Assembly: GCA_004293905.1 (NCBI GenBank)
Contig: RDZE01000022.1
Span: 1 to 64,000, forward strand
Source: Cytophagales bacterium
Lineage (GTDB): Bacteria; Bacteroidota; Bacteroidia; Cytophagales; Microscillaceae
Length of the DNA: 64,000 nt
Direction: 5' to 3'
Below the pieces are notes generated by a model. That model did no database searches. It was not told where the DNA came from and was given only the letters and a program-made list of their open reading frames with translations. The number at the start of each line of letters is the position of its first letter. The first letter of the stretch is position 1. Below are positions 45,329-54,973 of this stretch, piece by piece. The position numbers and the translations under genes were made by a program.

Positions 45329-46903
45329 ATGCGAAAAAGATTCAATGATACAGGACTTTGTATTCCTAACAAACATTTTATGGTGGATACCTCTGCCAAA
45401 ATAGAAAAAGTCATGGATTTGGTTGAAAATGGAGAGTATTTCACTATAAATCGCCCTCGTCAGTTTGGAAAAACAACTACAGCTTTTTTGTTATACGAAA
45501 ATTTACAAATCCAAAAAGAATATCTTATCATAGATTTAAGTTTTGAAGGAATTGGAGATCGGATTTTTGAAGAAGAAAAAAATATAACTTTTGGCTTTTG
45601 GCAAATGATAAGCAAACGTTTAGAACTAGCTACAGAAGAAGAATTGCACACTATTTGCGAAATGCTTTTGCCTCAAATACAAAGTTTTAAACATCTTTCA
45701 GAAAGTATTACAACCCTTGTTCAGAAGAGCCAAAGAAAAATAATACTTCTAATTGATGAAGTAGATAAGTCTAGTAATAACATTTTGTTTTTGCATTTAT
45801 TAGGAATGTTTAGAGATAAGTATTTGTTGCAAAACAGAGGTATTGACAAAAGTTTTCATTCTGTTATTTTATTGGGTGTTCACGATATTAAAAATCTAAA
45901 GCGAAAGATTCGCCCCGAAGATGCTCACTCGCTCAATAGCCCTTGGAATATTGCCGCAGATTTTACCGTAGATATGAGTTTCAGTGCCACAGAAATTCAA
46001 ACGATGCTCAAGCAATATGCTGAAGAAACCGATATAAGTATGAATATTCCTGAAATTGCGGAAAAAATTTACTATTATACTTCAGGCTATCCTTATTTGG
46101 TGAGCAAGATGTGTAAGGTAATTGATGAAATTATTTTGCCTAAAACACAGAAAAAACATTGGACTTTAGAAAACTTGGAGGAAAGTTTTAGGTACTTGGT
46201 AAACCCCAATCACACTACCACACTTTTTGATGACTTAGCCAAAAATCTGAATAACAATAGCGATTTGTATGATTTAGTATTTGATATTGTGATTAATGGC
46301 GATAAAAAGAAATTCAATTTATACAACCCCACTATAGGATTGGCAGCTACTTATGGGATTTTATCGGTTGATGAATCGGGTTTTTGCGAAGTGCATAATC
46401 GCATTTTTGAGAAAATTGTGTATGATATGATGCTTTCTAAAGAAGAAACGAGCAAAAAACAAGTCTTAGAACGTAGTTTGTACGAGGGCGAAAATGGCGA
46501 ATTATTGCTCAAGCCTGCCCTGATAGCTTTTCAAAATTTTATGCGAGAAAATCATTCTCAAAAAGACCTTAGTTTTTTGGAGCGCGAAGGCAGGCTATTG
46601 TTTTTGTCTTTTTTGAAACCAATTTTGAATGGCAAGGGCTTCGATTTCAAAGAGCCTGTGGTAGGCGATGAGCGAAGAGTGGACATTGTGATAACTTACT
46701 TACAACATAAATATGTCTTAGAATTAAAACGTTGGCAGGGCGAGAGATACCACGAAAAAGGCTTACAACAACTTAGCGATTACTTGGATTTGCACCAACT
46801 CAAAGAAGATTTTTTGCTCATTTACGATTTCCGAAAAACGAAAGAATACAAAATAGAAGACATCAAATTTCAAGACAAGGAGATTTTTGCGGTGTGGGTA
46901 TAA
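45329..46903 (+). CDS. AAA-like ATPase fused to a PD-(D/E)XK nuclease
   Basis: From ATG 45329 (a GTG one codon earlier is less likely) the protein is 524 residues. The N-terminal STAND/AAA-like ATPase has Walker A NRPRQFGKTTT (Lys48) and Walker B IILLIDEVDKS (Asp143, Glu144). The C-terminal domain has the PD-(D/E)XK core RRVDIVI...VLELKRW: Asp452, Glu465, Lys467. The layout (AAA-like + DUF1703-type nuclease) recurs in Bacteroidota and is often encoded in several copies per genome; a mobile or defensive role is suspected but not proven. It stands alone between the RRM gene and convergent rocD, and shares a bidirectional terminator with rocD. Confidence 0.85.
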   Translation: MRKRFNDTGLCIPNKHFMVDTSAKIEKVMDLVENGEYFTINRPRQFGKTTTAFLLYENLQIQKEYLIIDLSFEGIGDRIFEEEKNITFGFWQMISKRLELATEEELHTICEMLLPQIQSFKHLSESITTLVQKSQRKIILLIDEVDKSSNNILFLHLLGMFRDKYLLQNRGIDKSFHSVILLGVHDIKNLKRKIRPEDAHSLNSPWNIAADFTVDMSFSATEIQTMLKQYAEETDISMNIPEIAEKIYYYTSGYPYLVSKMCKVIDEIILPKTQKKHWTLENLEESFRYLVNPNHTTTLFDDLAKNLNNNSDLYDLVFDIVINGDKKKFNLYNPTIGLAATYGILSVDESGFCEVHNRIFEKIVYDMMLSKEETSKKQVLERSLYEGENGELLLKPALIAFQNFMRENHSQKDLSFLEREGRLLFLSFLKPILNGKGFDFKEPVVGDERRVDIVITYLQHKYVLELKRWQGERYHEKGLQQLSDYLDLHQLKEDFLLIYDFRKTKEYKIEDIKFQDKEIFAVWV

Positions 46904-46905
46904 AA

Positions 46906-46938
46906 AAACTGCCCTAAATTACCTTTTTAGAGCAGTTT
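46906..46938. terminator. Bidirectional terminator between the AAA/nuclease gene and rocD
   Basis: A 13-base stem with one mismatch (46906-46918 with 46926-46938, AAACTGCCCTAAA) has a 7-base loop. The stem ends supply A/T runs for both directions. Confidence 0.8.
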
Positions 46939-46954
46939 CAAAAATCAATCGATA

Positions 46955-48187
46955 TTATTGCAATATGCTTTTTTCAATAATATCACAACAGTCATGTAAT
47001 TCTTGTTCGGTGATAACTAAAGGAGGCGCAAATCGGATAATATTGCCGTGTGTGGGTTTGGCGAGCAATCCATTGTCTTTCATTTTGAGGCATATATTCC
47101 ATGCGGTATCACTTTCGGGTGCATCATTGATGACAATAGCATTGAGAAGTCCTTTTCCTCTTACTAAGGTTACTTTATCTGTTTTTTCAATCAATGCTTG
47201 CATACGTTCTCTAAAAACAATACCCAAACGATAGGCATTTTCAGCTAATTTTTCTTCTTTCAATACTTCTAATGCAGCAATAGCAACCGCACAAGCCAAC
47301 GGATTGCCACCATAAGTAGAGCCGTGTTGTCCGGGTTTGATGCACATCATTACTTCATCATCTGCCAATACTGCCGATACAGGCATAGTACCTCCTGAGA
47401 GTGCTTTTCCTAAAATAAGAATATCGGGTTTTACTTCTTCGTAGTCGCAAGCAAGCATTTTGCCTGTTCTTGCTAAACCTGTTTGAACTTCATCGGCTAT
47501 CAAGAGTACATTTTTCTCTTTGCACATTTGTTTGGCTTTTTTGAGGTATCCTTCATCGGGCATTCTTACTCCTGCTTCGCCTTGTATAGGCTCTAAACGA
47601 AATCCTGCTACGGTAGGGTCTTCGAGGGCTTTGGCGAGGGCTTCTAAATCGTTGAAAGGTATGAGCACGTAGCCGGGTGCATAGGGTCCGAAATCTGCTT
47701 TTGCATTGCTATCAGTCGAGGTAGAAACGGCACTGATGGTGCGTCCCCAAAAATTACCCTCTATGAAGATGATTTTTGCTTCGTTTTGAGGGATGCCTTT
47801 TTTGGTATATGCCCATTTGCGGCAAAGTTTTACGGCGGTTTCGCCTCCTTCTACGCCTGTATTCATAGGGAGTACTTTGTCGTAGCCAAAATAATTGCAT
47901 ATATATTGTGCATACTTACCAAGCATATCGTTATGAAAAGCACGTGAAGTAAGCGTCAATTTTTGGGCTTGTGTTATGAGTGCATTGATAATTTTGGGGT
48001 GCTGATGCCCTTGATTCACAGCACTATAAGCGGAGAGAAAGTCAAAATATTTTTTACCTTCTACGTCCCATAGATAGATTCGTTCGCCGCGTGAGAGCAC
48101 TACGGGTACGGGGTGGTAGTTGTGCGCGCTGTAATGTTCTTCAAGATTGATTAGTTCTTCGGTGGTGGAGAGAGTTGTTGTTGTCAT
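46955..48187 (-). CDS. rocD: Ornithine-oxo-acid aminotransferase
   Basis: The class III PLP aminotransferase (410 residues from ATG 48187) moves the delta-amino group of ornithine to 2-oxoglutarate, giving glutamate semialdehyde for arginine breakdown or proline synthesis. It has the family stretches [53 protein letters not shown] and the PLP Lys in [18 protein letters not shown] start at 48208 is ruled out because the -7 element lies over it. Confidence 0.95.
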   Translation of the reverse strand: MTTTTLSTTEELINLEEHYSAHNYHPVPVVLSRGERIYLWDVEGKKYFDFLSAYSAVNQGHQHPKIINALITQAQKLTLTSRAFHNDMLGKYAQYICNYFGYDKVLPMNTGVEGGETAVKLCRKWAYTKKGIPQNEAKIIFIEGNFWGRTISAVSTSTDSNAKADFGPYAPGYVLIPFNDLEALAKALEDPTVAGFRLEPIQGEAGVRMPDEGYLKKAKQMCKEKNVLLIADEVQTGLARTGKMLACDYEEVKPDILILGKALSGGTMPVSAVLADDEVMMCIKPGQHGSTYGGNPLACAVAIAALEVLKEEKLAENAYRLGIVFRERMQALIEKTDKVTLVRGKGLLNAIVINDAPESDTAWNICLKMKDNGLLAKPTHGNIIRFAPPLVITEQELHDCCDIIEKSILQ

Positions 48188-48205
48188 ATTATGATTCTTT
48201 TTTTG

Positions 48206-48236
48206 CAAAATTAGTTTTTTTTTGAGAACTTGCCAA
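48206..48236 (-). promoter_or_regulatory. rocD promoter
   Basis: On the minus strand TTG (48236-48234) is followed after exactly 20 bases by TAATTTTG (48213-48206), 18 bases before ATG 48187. It places the true start downstream of the longer alternative. Confidence 0.6.
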
Positions 48237-48260
48237 CCAAATAAGGAATAAAGTTGTTGT

Positions 48261-48268
48261 TATGTTTG
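48261..48268 (+). promoter_or_regulatory. -7 element for the DUF5522 gene
   Basis: TATGTTTG fits TAnnTTTG, 20 bases before the ATG at 48289. No -33 is evident; the rocD promoter is adjacent on the other strand. Confidence 0.35.
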
Positions 48269-48288
48269 TGTATAAAAAATAGACAAAC

Positions 48289-48480
48289 ATGAGCGAAAAA
48301 AAACCATACAAAAACTTGGAAGAAGAAGATTATTACTATGATGACAGAGGTTTTATTGTTTTCACAGAAAAATATCATCTCAAACGAGGTTATTGTTGTA
48401 AGAGCGGTTGCAGACACTGTCCTTATGGGTATGATAAAAAAACAGATAGGTTTGTGAAAAAGCCTTTTAGTGATATATAA
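48289..48480 (+). CDS. DUF5522-type small Cys-rich protein
   Basis: The 63-residue cytosolic protein has the invariant pattern RGYCCKSGCRHCPYGYDK. The four Cys could bind zinc or an iron-sulfur cluster. The family is small, widespread in bacteria and eukaryotes, and has no assigned function that I know of. It is a lone plus-strand gene between two minus-strand genes, and its stop is 2 bases from the end of the Gfo/Idh gene. Confidence 0.85.
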   Translation: MSEKKPYKNLEEEDYYYDDRGFIVFTEKYHLKRGYCCKSGCRHCPYGYDKKTDRFVKKPFSDI

Positions 48481-48482
48481 CA

Positions 48483-49493
48483 CTATTCTAAATATACTAT
48501 TTTCCCTCCATTTTTGATAGAAGTTTGTGTGGCTTCTAACAATCTTACTACTTGTAATCCATCTTTGGCATCGGTGAGTGGTTTTCTTTGCTCTGTAATG
48601 GCTTTCAAAAATTCTTCTATTACCATTTGAAGCGTTTCTTTTTGATGTAACATAGGACTATACATATCGCCTGAACGGTATTGAATGAGGGTTTGGTACT
48701 CTTCCTCTTTGGTTTTTACATCTATGCCTTTGTCATAAATTTTGATTTTTTCATTGGGTTCTAAATCATCATACACTACCATTTTTTTACTTCCTGCAAT
48801 GAGTGTTTTCCTTATCTTGAGTGGAGAGAGCCAATTGAGGTGAAAGTGTGCAATGAGGTTGTTCTCGAAGGTGATGTGCACATACGCAACATCTTCAAGC
48901 CCTTTGCCCACGTGGTCAGCACCCATTGCTTGGAGGGCAAGGGGTTTTTTATCGAGCACATGAAGCATAATAGAAAAATCGTGAGGAGCTAAGTCCCATA
49001 TCACATTGACGTCGCGTTGGAAAAGACCTAAGTTAACCCTTACTGAATCATAATAATAAATATCGCCCAATTGTCCTGTTGTGATGAGTTCTTTGATTTT
49101 TCGTATGGCAGGCGTATAGATAAAAGTATGGTCTACCATTAAGGTCAGTTTTTCCCTTTGGGCTATTGCTATGAGTTCTTCGGCTTCTTGATGGGTACTT
49201 GTAAAGGGTTTCTCCACTAATACGTGTTTTTGGTGCAAAAGAGCTTGTTTGGCTAATGCATAGTGTGTGTCTACGGGTGTAGCAATGATAACGGCTTGAA
49301 TTTGAGGATTTTGCAATATATTCTCGAAAGAAGTAGCTACCTTTACACCTGAAAAATTTTGTAGTATTTTTTGTGTATTTTTCTCTTGTATATCGTAGAT
49401 GTGTACTTCTTCTACTGAAACATTGCTTAGGGCATTGCGCACCATATTGGGTCCCCAATAGCCTAAACCAACTATAGCGATTTGATACTTCAT
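48483..49493 (-). CDS. Gfo/Idh/MocA-family oxidoreductase (WlbA/WbpB-like)
   Basis: From ATG 49493 (336 residues) the protein has the N-terminal Rossmann motif IAIVGLGYWGPNMVRN and the active-site LVEKPFTSTHQEA. The C-terminal sheet has RVNLGLFQRDVNVIWDLAPH. The start at 49550 would add 19 residues before the Rossmann strand and is unlikely. Homologues include WlbA/WbpB, which oxidise C3 of UDP-GlcNAcA before amination by a DegT enzyme. It lies divergently and 123 bases from a sugar operon containing a DegT aminotransferase and a WbpG-like amidotransferase, which makes that role attractive. Confidence 0.85.
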   Translation of the reverse strand: MKYQIAIVGLGYWGPNMVRNALSNVSVEEVHIYDIQEKNTQKILQNFSGVKVATSFENILQNPQIQAVIIATPVDTHYALAKQALLHQKHVLVEKPFTSTHQEAEELIAIAQREKLTLMVDHTFIYTPAIRKIKELITTGQLGDIYYYDSVRVNLGLFQRDVNVIWDLAPHDFSIMLHVLDKKPLALQAMGADHVGKGLEDVAYVHITFENNLIAHFHLNWLSPLKIRKTLIAGSKKMVVYDDLEPNEKIKIYDKGIDVKTKEEEYQTLIQYRSGDMYSPMLHQKETLQMVIEEFLKAITEQRKPLTDAKDGLQVVRLLEATQTSIKNGGKIVYLE

Positions 49494-49539
49494 GGTAGTA
49501 TGAATTTTGAAGATGCAAGTAAGTATTTTTGCGAAAATA

Positions 49540-49570
49540 TTGCAAAGCATTTTATTTTTAAATAATTTTG
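49540..49570 (+). promoter_or_regulatory. Promoter of the 12-gene sugar-tailoring operon
   Basis: TTG at 49540-49542, 20 bases, then TAATTTTG at 49563-49570: a full match to the Bacteroidota consensus. The leader to the GTG start at 49617 is about 45 bases. Confidence 0.7.
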
Positions 49571-49616
49571 CGAGAACTAACTTTACCTTGTTATTTTATT
49601 TATTGTTTCCATCTGC

Positions 49617-51107
49617 GTGCATACCAAACATTATACCCTCTCTTTTCTCATTCTTTTAGTTTATGGCTGTTTGCAAATATGGATTGGCAATATTATTCCT
49701 TTTTGTAATGGGTATGGGCAAGATGGTTGCTTGTATGGTGCTATTACTGAAAATTTTTACCAAAAAGTAATTACTGAAGGGCTCAATGCTTATCATGTAC
49801 AGCGACTTCTACCTCTTTTTATAGTACATTACCTATTAAAATTTTTACAAATTCCGTTGGAGGCTTTTTATATCATTAAAAGTTTTCAGATTTTTAATTT
49901 GTTGATCCTATTGGGCATTCAAACAATTTGGTGGAAGATTTGTAAGTTACAAACACTCAACCATACATTGTTTTGGGTTGGGCTTATTCTTGCTTTGTTG
50001 AATTTTCAGATTGGGTACAATGCTTTTTACTATCCTATTGCAACCGATTATTTGACTTATCTTTTGGGTTTTTTGTTGTTGTACTTTTATTTGCGCAATT
50101 GGCTTTGGGGTATGAGCGTGGTGAGCTTTTTAGGTGCATTTTGCTGGCCTTCTTTTTTATATTTTAGCTTTTTCCTGATGCTTTTCCCCTACCCTACACA
50201 TCAACTATCTACTTTTTATGAAAAATACAAAACTACTTTCAATAATTGGATAGTAGCTGCTGTGATTACTATTGTTTATTTTGTTTTTGTTGCTTCGCAC
50301 ATACAAGGCAATGGTATTTATTGGTCTGTGGGTTTGTATGAAGACAAGATAGAAGGCAATTTTTATAGTTTTTATGTGGCTTTGGTCATCAATGTAGCTC
50401 TTTTATTTGCTTTTCTTCGTTTTTATGTACCTGCTTTTCGCCTTATGGGGCTTTTAATCGCGGAGCACTTTCTTAAAATTGTATGGTTACGGGTATTAGC
50501 TTTTATAGTGTTGTATTTAATTGTGAATGGTTTAGTAGCGCAACTGAGCCTGCCCGAACCTAACTACATAGACCCGCTCCAATTGCCTAAAACGATAGCC
50601 TTTTATAGTGTGCTTTCGCCTCTGTTCTATTTGGTAGAGGCTACTACTTCTATGGGTCTTATTTTCTTGTTTATTATCCTGTATTTTAAGCATTTTTTCC
50701 AACGAAGTGTACTGCATTTTGGCACAAGCATTTACATTACCTTTTTTGTATTTGTGATACTTCGCTTTGTGCCCGAAGTACGTTCTACTATCAATTTCCA
50801 CCCTTTTATTGTATTCTTGGTTTGCTATTCTCTGCAAGATTTTTTTATTTCTAAACGATTTTTAATTACCTTAGGGCTTCTTTCTTTTTTTCTCTCAAGG
50901 GTATATCTTTCTTTTTTACCCATTCCTCCTTCTTGGCACGATACTTCTTTTGGACTCATGGAGGGCATTTTTATACACACTTTGGGCTGGACACGCGATT
51001 TTTATCTTTGGGCAAAACTTATTACATTTGTACTATTAGGCACATTATTAGTGCTATCAAAGAAGAAAATTAAAGAAAATTTTTATATTCAATCATATTT
51101 AAAATAG
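49617..51107 (+). CDS. Polytopic membrane protein, GT-C glycosyltransferase-like
   Basis: The 496-residue protein has about 11-12 TMs. The first periplasmic loop carries CNGYGQDGCLYG and NAYHVQRLLP; an acidic residue in that loop followed by a QR-containing segment is typical of GT-C enzymes that move sugars from lipid-linked donors. A second acidic pair lies in ATDYLTYLLG. I cannot name a family. It starts with GTG; without it the first TM would be lost. It opens an operon that also has a polyprenyl-phosphate GT2 and a DMT-type 4-TM protein, so it may be the final transferase. The next gene is 10 bases away. Confidence 0.65.
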   Translation: MHTKHYTLSFLILLVYGCLQIWIGNIIPFCNGYGQDGCLYGAITENFYQKVITEGLNAYHVQRLLPLFIVHYLLKFLQIPLEAFYIIKSFQIFNLLILLGIQTIWWKICKLQTLNHTLFWVGLILALLNFQIGYNAFYYPIATDYLTYLLGFLLLYFYLRNWLWGMSVVSFLGAFCWPSFLYFSFFLMLFPYPTHQLSTFYEKYKTTFNNWIVAAVITIVYFVFVASHIQGNGIYWSVGLYEDKIEGNFYSFYVALVINVALLFAFLRFYVPAFRLMGLLIAEHFLKIVWLRVLAFIVLYLIVNGLVAQLSLPEPNYIDPLQLPKTIAFYSVLSPLFYLVEATTSMGLIFLFIILYFKHFFQRSVLHFGTSIYITFFVFVILRFVPEVRSTINFHPFIVFLVCYSLQDFFISKRFLITLGLLSFFLSRVYLSFLPIPPSWHDTSFGLMEGIFIHTLGWTRDFYLWAKLITFVLLGTLLVLSKKKIKENFYIQSYLK

Positions 51108-51117
51108 ATAAACACCT

Positions 51118-52272
51118 ATGCACTTACCTTTGTCAGAAAAAGTGGAAAATTTAAGCCAAGCTATTTCCATCAAATACAATAATATTGTCTATGAACTCAA
51201 AGAAAAAGGAGAAAAAATCATTACTTTGTCTTTAGGTGAGGCTTTCTTTGATATTCCATTATTCCCTTTAGATAAATTACCCTTAGATAAGATATATCAT
51301 TATACTCACTCTAAAGGACTTTTAGAACTGAGAAAAAAAATTGCAGAATACTATCAGCATCATTTTAAGGTAACCGCCAACGCTGAAAAAGAGGTATTAA
51401 TTACAGCAGGCTCTAAGGCAGCCATTTATTTCTGCCTTTTAGCTATTGTAGAACCTCAAAGCGAGGTCATCATTCACGAACCAGCTTGGGTTAGTTATAC
51501 AGAAATGGTAAAACTCTGTGGAAGTAATTCGGTCTTAGTTCCTTACACAGAAAAATTTACAGATTATGAAAAATATATCACCCCTAACACGCGTGTTATC
51601 ATTCTAAATAACCCTAATAATCCTTCTGGTAAAACTTATACACATGAAGAATTAAAGTATTTGGTTGACTTGTGTAAAAAACACAATTTGTATCTTCTTT
51701 CAGACGAAGCATACAGCGATTTTACAAAACAAAAAGATGATTTTATATCCGCAGGTGTTTTTGAAAAGGAATGGCAGAATGTAATTGTTTGCAATTCTAT
51801 TTCTAAAAATTTTGGAATTTCAGGTTGGCGGATAGGGTATGTATTTGCTAATGAACAAATTATACAAGAGATTCTAAAAATCAATCAACATGTAATTACC
51901 TGCCCCCCTTCTATCCTTCAATATTACTTAATAGCCTATTTTGACGATATTATCAACATCACTTATGACCAAATTCATGCTTTAATGGAAACGAGGGAAA
52001 AAGTAAGTAGTTATATGAAAGAAATAGGTTTAGAAGCCTTAGAAGGTAATTCTACTTTCTATTTCTTTGTATCAATAGCCCCTACTCTACTCGATTCGGA
52101 AGCATTTTGTGATAAACTATTATATGAATACAAAGTATGCGCCGTTCCCGGAATAGGTTATGGCAAATCTTGCGATAAATTTGTACGAATTTCTATCGGT
52201 ACTGAAAGTTTAGAAAGTATAAAAGAAGGTCTAAAAGCCATAAAAACATTAATAGATATTACTTCAAAATAA
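51118..52272 (+). CDS. PLP-dependent class I/II aminotransferase
   Basis: The 384-residue fold-type I aminotransferase has LNNPNNPSGKTYT, DEAYSDF, and the PLP Lys in NSISKNFGISGWRIGY with the substrate-binding Arg at RISIGT near the C-terminus. It resembles aspartate or aromatic aminotransferases; the specific amino acid is unknown. In this operon it is followed by an ATP-grasp ligase (11 bases) and could supply or modify an amino acid or keto acid for the ligase. Confidence 0.88.
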   Translation: MHLPLSEKVENLSQAISIKYNNIVYELKEKGEKIITLSLGEAFFDIPLFPLDKLPLDKIYHYTHSKGLLELRKKIAEYYQHHFKVTANAEKEVLITAGSKAAIYFCLLAIVEPQSEVIIHEPAWVSYTEMVKLCGSNSVLVPYTEKFTDYEKYITPNTRVIILNNPNNPSGKTYTHEELKYLVDLCKKHNLYLLSDEAYSDFTKQKDDFISAGVFEKEWQNVIVCNSISKNFGISGWRIGYVFANEQIIQEILKINQHVITCPPSILQYYLIAYFDDIINITYDQIHALMETREKVSSYMKEIGLEALEGNSTFYFFVSIAPTLLDSEAFCDKLLYEYKVCAVPGIGYGKSCDKFVRISIGTESLESIKEGLKAIKTLIDITSK

Positions 52273-52283
52273 ACTAAATAAAG

Positions 52284-53486
52284 ATGCAAAAAAGTGTTCT
52301 TTTTTTAGGAGCAAATCGTCTGATGAGCAATGCCATCAAGATGGTAAAAGCATTAGGACATCGTGTTGTAGTAATGGATAAAAATGAAAATGCATTTGCC
52401 TTCAAGTACGCAGACCAAGTAGCCATCGTAGACTTTTTTCACCCCGAAAAAGTCTACCAATATTTAAACGAGTCCAAAGAATCCATCCATGCCGTAATTG
52501 CAGCCAATGATGCAGGTGTACGCAGTGCTGCCTATGTGAGTGAAAAACTTAATATTATTAATCACTCCATAGAAACTTCATTGGCTTGCACTGATAAAGG
52601 ACTCATGAGGACAAAATGGAAAGAGCAAAATATTTCTCAACCTCCATTTGAAATAGTGGACAACGCCAATGCCTTAGAAAACGCCATTAACAGAATAGGA
52701 ATACCTTGTGTTATAAAGCCTTGCTACAGTTGGGGTAGTCGTGGAGTGAGTATTATTTCAGAACCCCAACACCTACAAAAAGCAATTCAATTTACAACCC
52801 AAAACGACTACGAAGGAAGACATTATATTGTAGAAAAAGCCATAGAAGGTACAGAGTATACCGTAGAAGGATTGGCAAAAAATGGTAATATTAGTATTTT
52901 AACTACCTCTGACAAAGTACCTCAAAACCACATTATTTATCGTGTGGCTATGCAACTGAACTATCCTGCGCAACTTTCCAATGAAAAATTAGAAACACTC
53001 CAACAATTAGTAAAAGATGCTGCAAAAGTGTTAGGTATTGAAAATGGAGCTATCCATGCAGAGTGTATTTATGATGGTGAAAAATTTCAGATGGTAGAGT
53101 TAGCAGGAAGACCAGGCGGGGGGCATATTTTCGGTTATATTGTAGAAGCAGTCAGTGGTATTTGTATGCCACAAGTACTCACCCAAATATTATTGAATGA
53201 GAACCCCAATATAGAAGCTACTCAGCAAAAGGGTGCCTGTTATAAGTTCTTTGCTCCTGCCCAATCAGGCAAATTCATAGGTATTGAAGGATTAGAAAAA
53301 GCTCAACAAAACCCCTATTTGTTAGATATAGGTTTCGATATGATTCCAGGTACTTTTTTCGAGGGAGAAGTTGCTACTGATATGGGACGTCCTGGATTTA
53401 TTGTAAGCAAAGGATCAAATCGAGAAGATGCAATTAAAAATGCAGAACGAACACATCAATCATTGGTCATCAAGATAGAAAATTAA
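52284..53486 (+). CDS. ATP-grasp ligase
   Basis: The 400-residue protein is a carbamoyl-phosphate-synthase/PurK-type ATP-grasp enzyme: a pre-ATP-grasp domain (VLFLGANRLMSNAIKMVKAL), the ATP-binding PCVIKPCYSWGSRGVSII loop, and the Mg-binding ENGAIHAECIYDG...MVELAGRPGGG. It joins a carboxylate to an amine or similar nucleophile through an acyl phosphate. The substrate is unknown. BacD-like amino acid ligases share the layout. The amidohydrolase-fold gene follows after 4 bases. Confidence 0.85.
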   Translation: MQKSVLFLGANRLMSNAIKMVKALGHRVVVMDKNENAFAFKYADQVAIVDFFHPEKVYQYLNESKESIHAVIAANDAGVRSAAYVSEKLNIINHSIETSLACTDKGLMRTKWKEQNISQPPFEIVDNANALENAINRIGIPCVIKPCYSWGSRGVSIISEPQHLQKAIQFTTQNDYEGRHYIVEKAIEGTEYTVEGLAKNGNISILTTSDKVPQNHIIYRVAMQLNYPAQLSNEKLETLQQLVKDAAKVLGIENGAIHAECIYDGEKFQMVELAGRPGGGHIFGYIVEAVSGICMPQVLTQILLNENPNIEATQQKGACYKFFAPAQSGKFIGIEGLEKAQQNPYLLDIGFDMIPGTFFEGEVATDMGRPGFIVSKGSNREDAIKNAERTHQSLVIKIEN

Positions 53487-53490
53487 AACA

Positions 53491-54282
53491 ATGAATATAC
53501 CTGAGATTATAGATGCCAATACACACATTACGCGCAGCGGAAAATGGTTTGAAACTACACGAGATGCTTCTTTAAATGCACTCATCAAAGAGATGGAAAA
53601 CGCTAATATTAACAAAAGCCTCTTGGTTGCACTTCCTGAAGTAATAGAAAACGAGTTCATCTTAGAATGTTGTGAGAAATACCCTAAAAAACTAATACCA
53701 ATCGCTGCTTTAAATCCTAAAAAACTATACAGAGCCACTCTTGCTAGTACATTATTGGAAATAAAAGAGAAAAATTTTAAAGCCATCAAACTCCATAATA
53801 GACTCTCTCAACATAACCCTTTAGATGATGATTTTTTGGCACTTTTAGAAATAAACAATTCATTGGAAAATCCTAATGTTATTTTTATATGTAGCTTGTT
53901 TTACTCCAAAGATTTATACTTTGACAAAACACCTCCTCAAATCATTCATTTTCTAAGTAATCAGTTCCCTAAAACCACCTTCTTATTTATGCATGCTGGC
54001 GGTAGTTGGTTCTTACAAGTTGTAGAAGCCATAAGAGATTGTCCAAATGCCTATCTCGACCTCTCTTTTAGTATATCAAAATACAAAGAAAGCAGCTTCA
54101 GTATAGATTTAAAATACCTTATCAATACTTTTGACCAAAGACTTGTTTGGGGCTCAGATTTCCCCGAATACCTTCCTAAGGCTGCCAAACAAGATTTTTT
54201 ATCGCTCACTGATGCAACCATACCTTCAGAAAAAATACAAAATATTATGGCTAATAACATAAAAAAAATATTAAATCTTTGA
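53491..54282 (+). CDS. Amidohydrolase-2-fold protein
   Basis: The 263-residue TIM-barrel protein is of the amidohydrolase 2 (PF04909) type: N-terminal DANTHITR (Asn-x-His where His-x-His is usual), LFMHAGGSW in the middle and LVWGSDFPE near the end with the catalytic Asp. The missing first His makes the metal site unusual; it may hold one metal or none. Typical reactions are decarboxylation or hydrolysis of small carboxylates and lactones. It ends in TGA and is followed after 14 bases by the methyltransferase. Confidence 0.75.
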   Translation: MNIPEIIDANTHITRSGKWFETTRDASLNALIKEMENANINKSLLVALPEVIENEFILECCEKYPKKLIPIAALNPKKLYRATLASTLLEIKEKNFKAIKLHNRLSQHNPLDDDFLALLEINNSLENPNVIFICSLFYSKDLYFDKTPPQIIHFLSNQFPKTTFLFMHAGGSWFLQVVEAIRDCPNAYLDLSFSISKYKESSFSIDLKYLINTFDQRLVWGSDFPEYLPKAAKQDFLSLTDATIPSEKIQNIMANNIKKILNL

Positions 54283-54296
54283 TCCCTTTCCTCATC

Positions 54297-54959
54297 ATGA
54301 ACCAACACGACAAAGAAATTTATTTGAAAAGATACAACGAAAGATTAGAATTGTATGGCGACTCCCCCGAAACACTTGGTTGGGGCAAAAATGCACGTCA
54401 AGAACTACGTTTTCAAGTACTTAGTGATTTAGCAACCCAAAATAAATTTTCTTCTATCTTAGATGTAGGTTGCGGCTTTGCAGATTTATATGGATTTCTA
54501 AAAAATAAAAATTGGCAAGGACAGTATTTAGGCATTGATATCAACAAAAATTTACTGAATATAGCCCTACAAAAATACCCTCAAGTTTCAGTCAAACAAC
54601 AAGATATTTTACAAGAAGAGCTTAATCAATCTTATGATTATGTAATAGCTTCTGGCATATTCAATGCTAAACTAGAAAAAGAAAACAACTATACATATAT
54701 AGAGGCGATGTTAAGAACGATGTACTCTATAGCTAAGGAAGCAGTTTGTGTAGATTTTCTAAGTACTTATGTAGATTATATGCAAGAAATTGCTTGGCAT
54801 AGTAACCCAGAAGAAATCATAAAAATAGCCCATACAATCAGTAAACGATTTAATGTTCGTTATGATTATATGCCCTATGAGTTTAGCTTAATCTTGTATA
54901 AAAATCAAACTATATCAAACATTAATACATTTGAAGGTTTCAACTTAAAACATTCATAA
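54297..54959 (+). CDS. Class I SAM-dependent methyltransferase
   Basis: From ATG 54297 (220 residues) the protein has motif I ILDVGCGFADLYGF, an acidic residue at the end of the second strand (GIDINK), and DYVIASGIFNAKLE as the motif IV region. A TTG six codons earlier is unlikely to be used. It resembles small-molecule or lipid methyltransferases of sugar clusters. The substrate is unknown. Confidence 0.82.
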   Translation: MNQHDKEIYLKRYNERLELYGDSPETLGWGKNARQELRFQVLSDLATQNKFSSILDVGCGFADLYGFLKNKNWQGQYLGIDINKNLLNIALQKYPQVSVKQQDILQEELNQSYDYVIASGIFNAKLEKENNYTYIEAMLRTMYSIAKEAVCVDFLSTYVDYMQEIAWHSNPEEIIKIAHTISKRFNVRYDYMPYEFSLILYKNQTISNINTFEGFNLKHS

Positions 54960-54973
54960 TCAATTAAAAAACC

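Noticed and set aside
48208-48208. Upstream ATG of rocD
   Set aside because: It lies within the TAATTTTG -7 element and would add an unusual Lys/Asn-rich tail.
49493-49550. Longer start of the Gfo/Idh oxidoreductase
   Set aside because: The extra 19 residues precede the Rossmann beta-strand that should be near the N-terminus.
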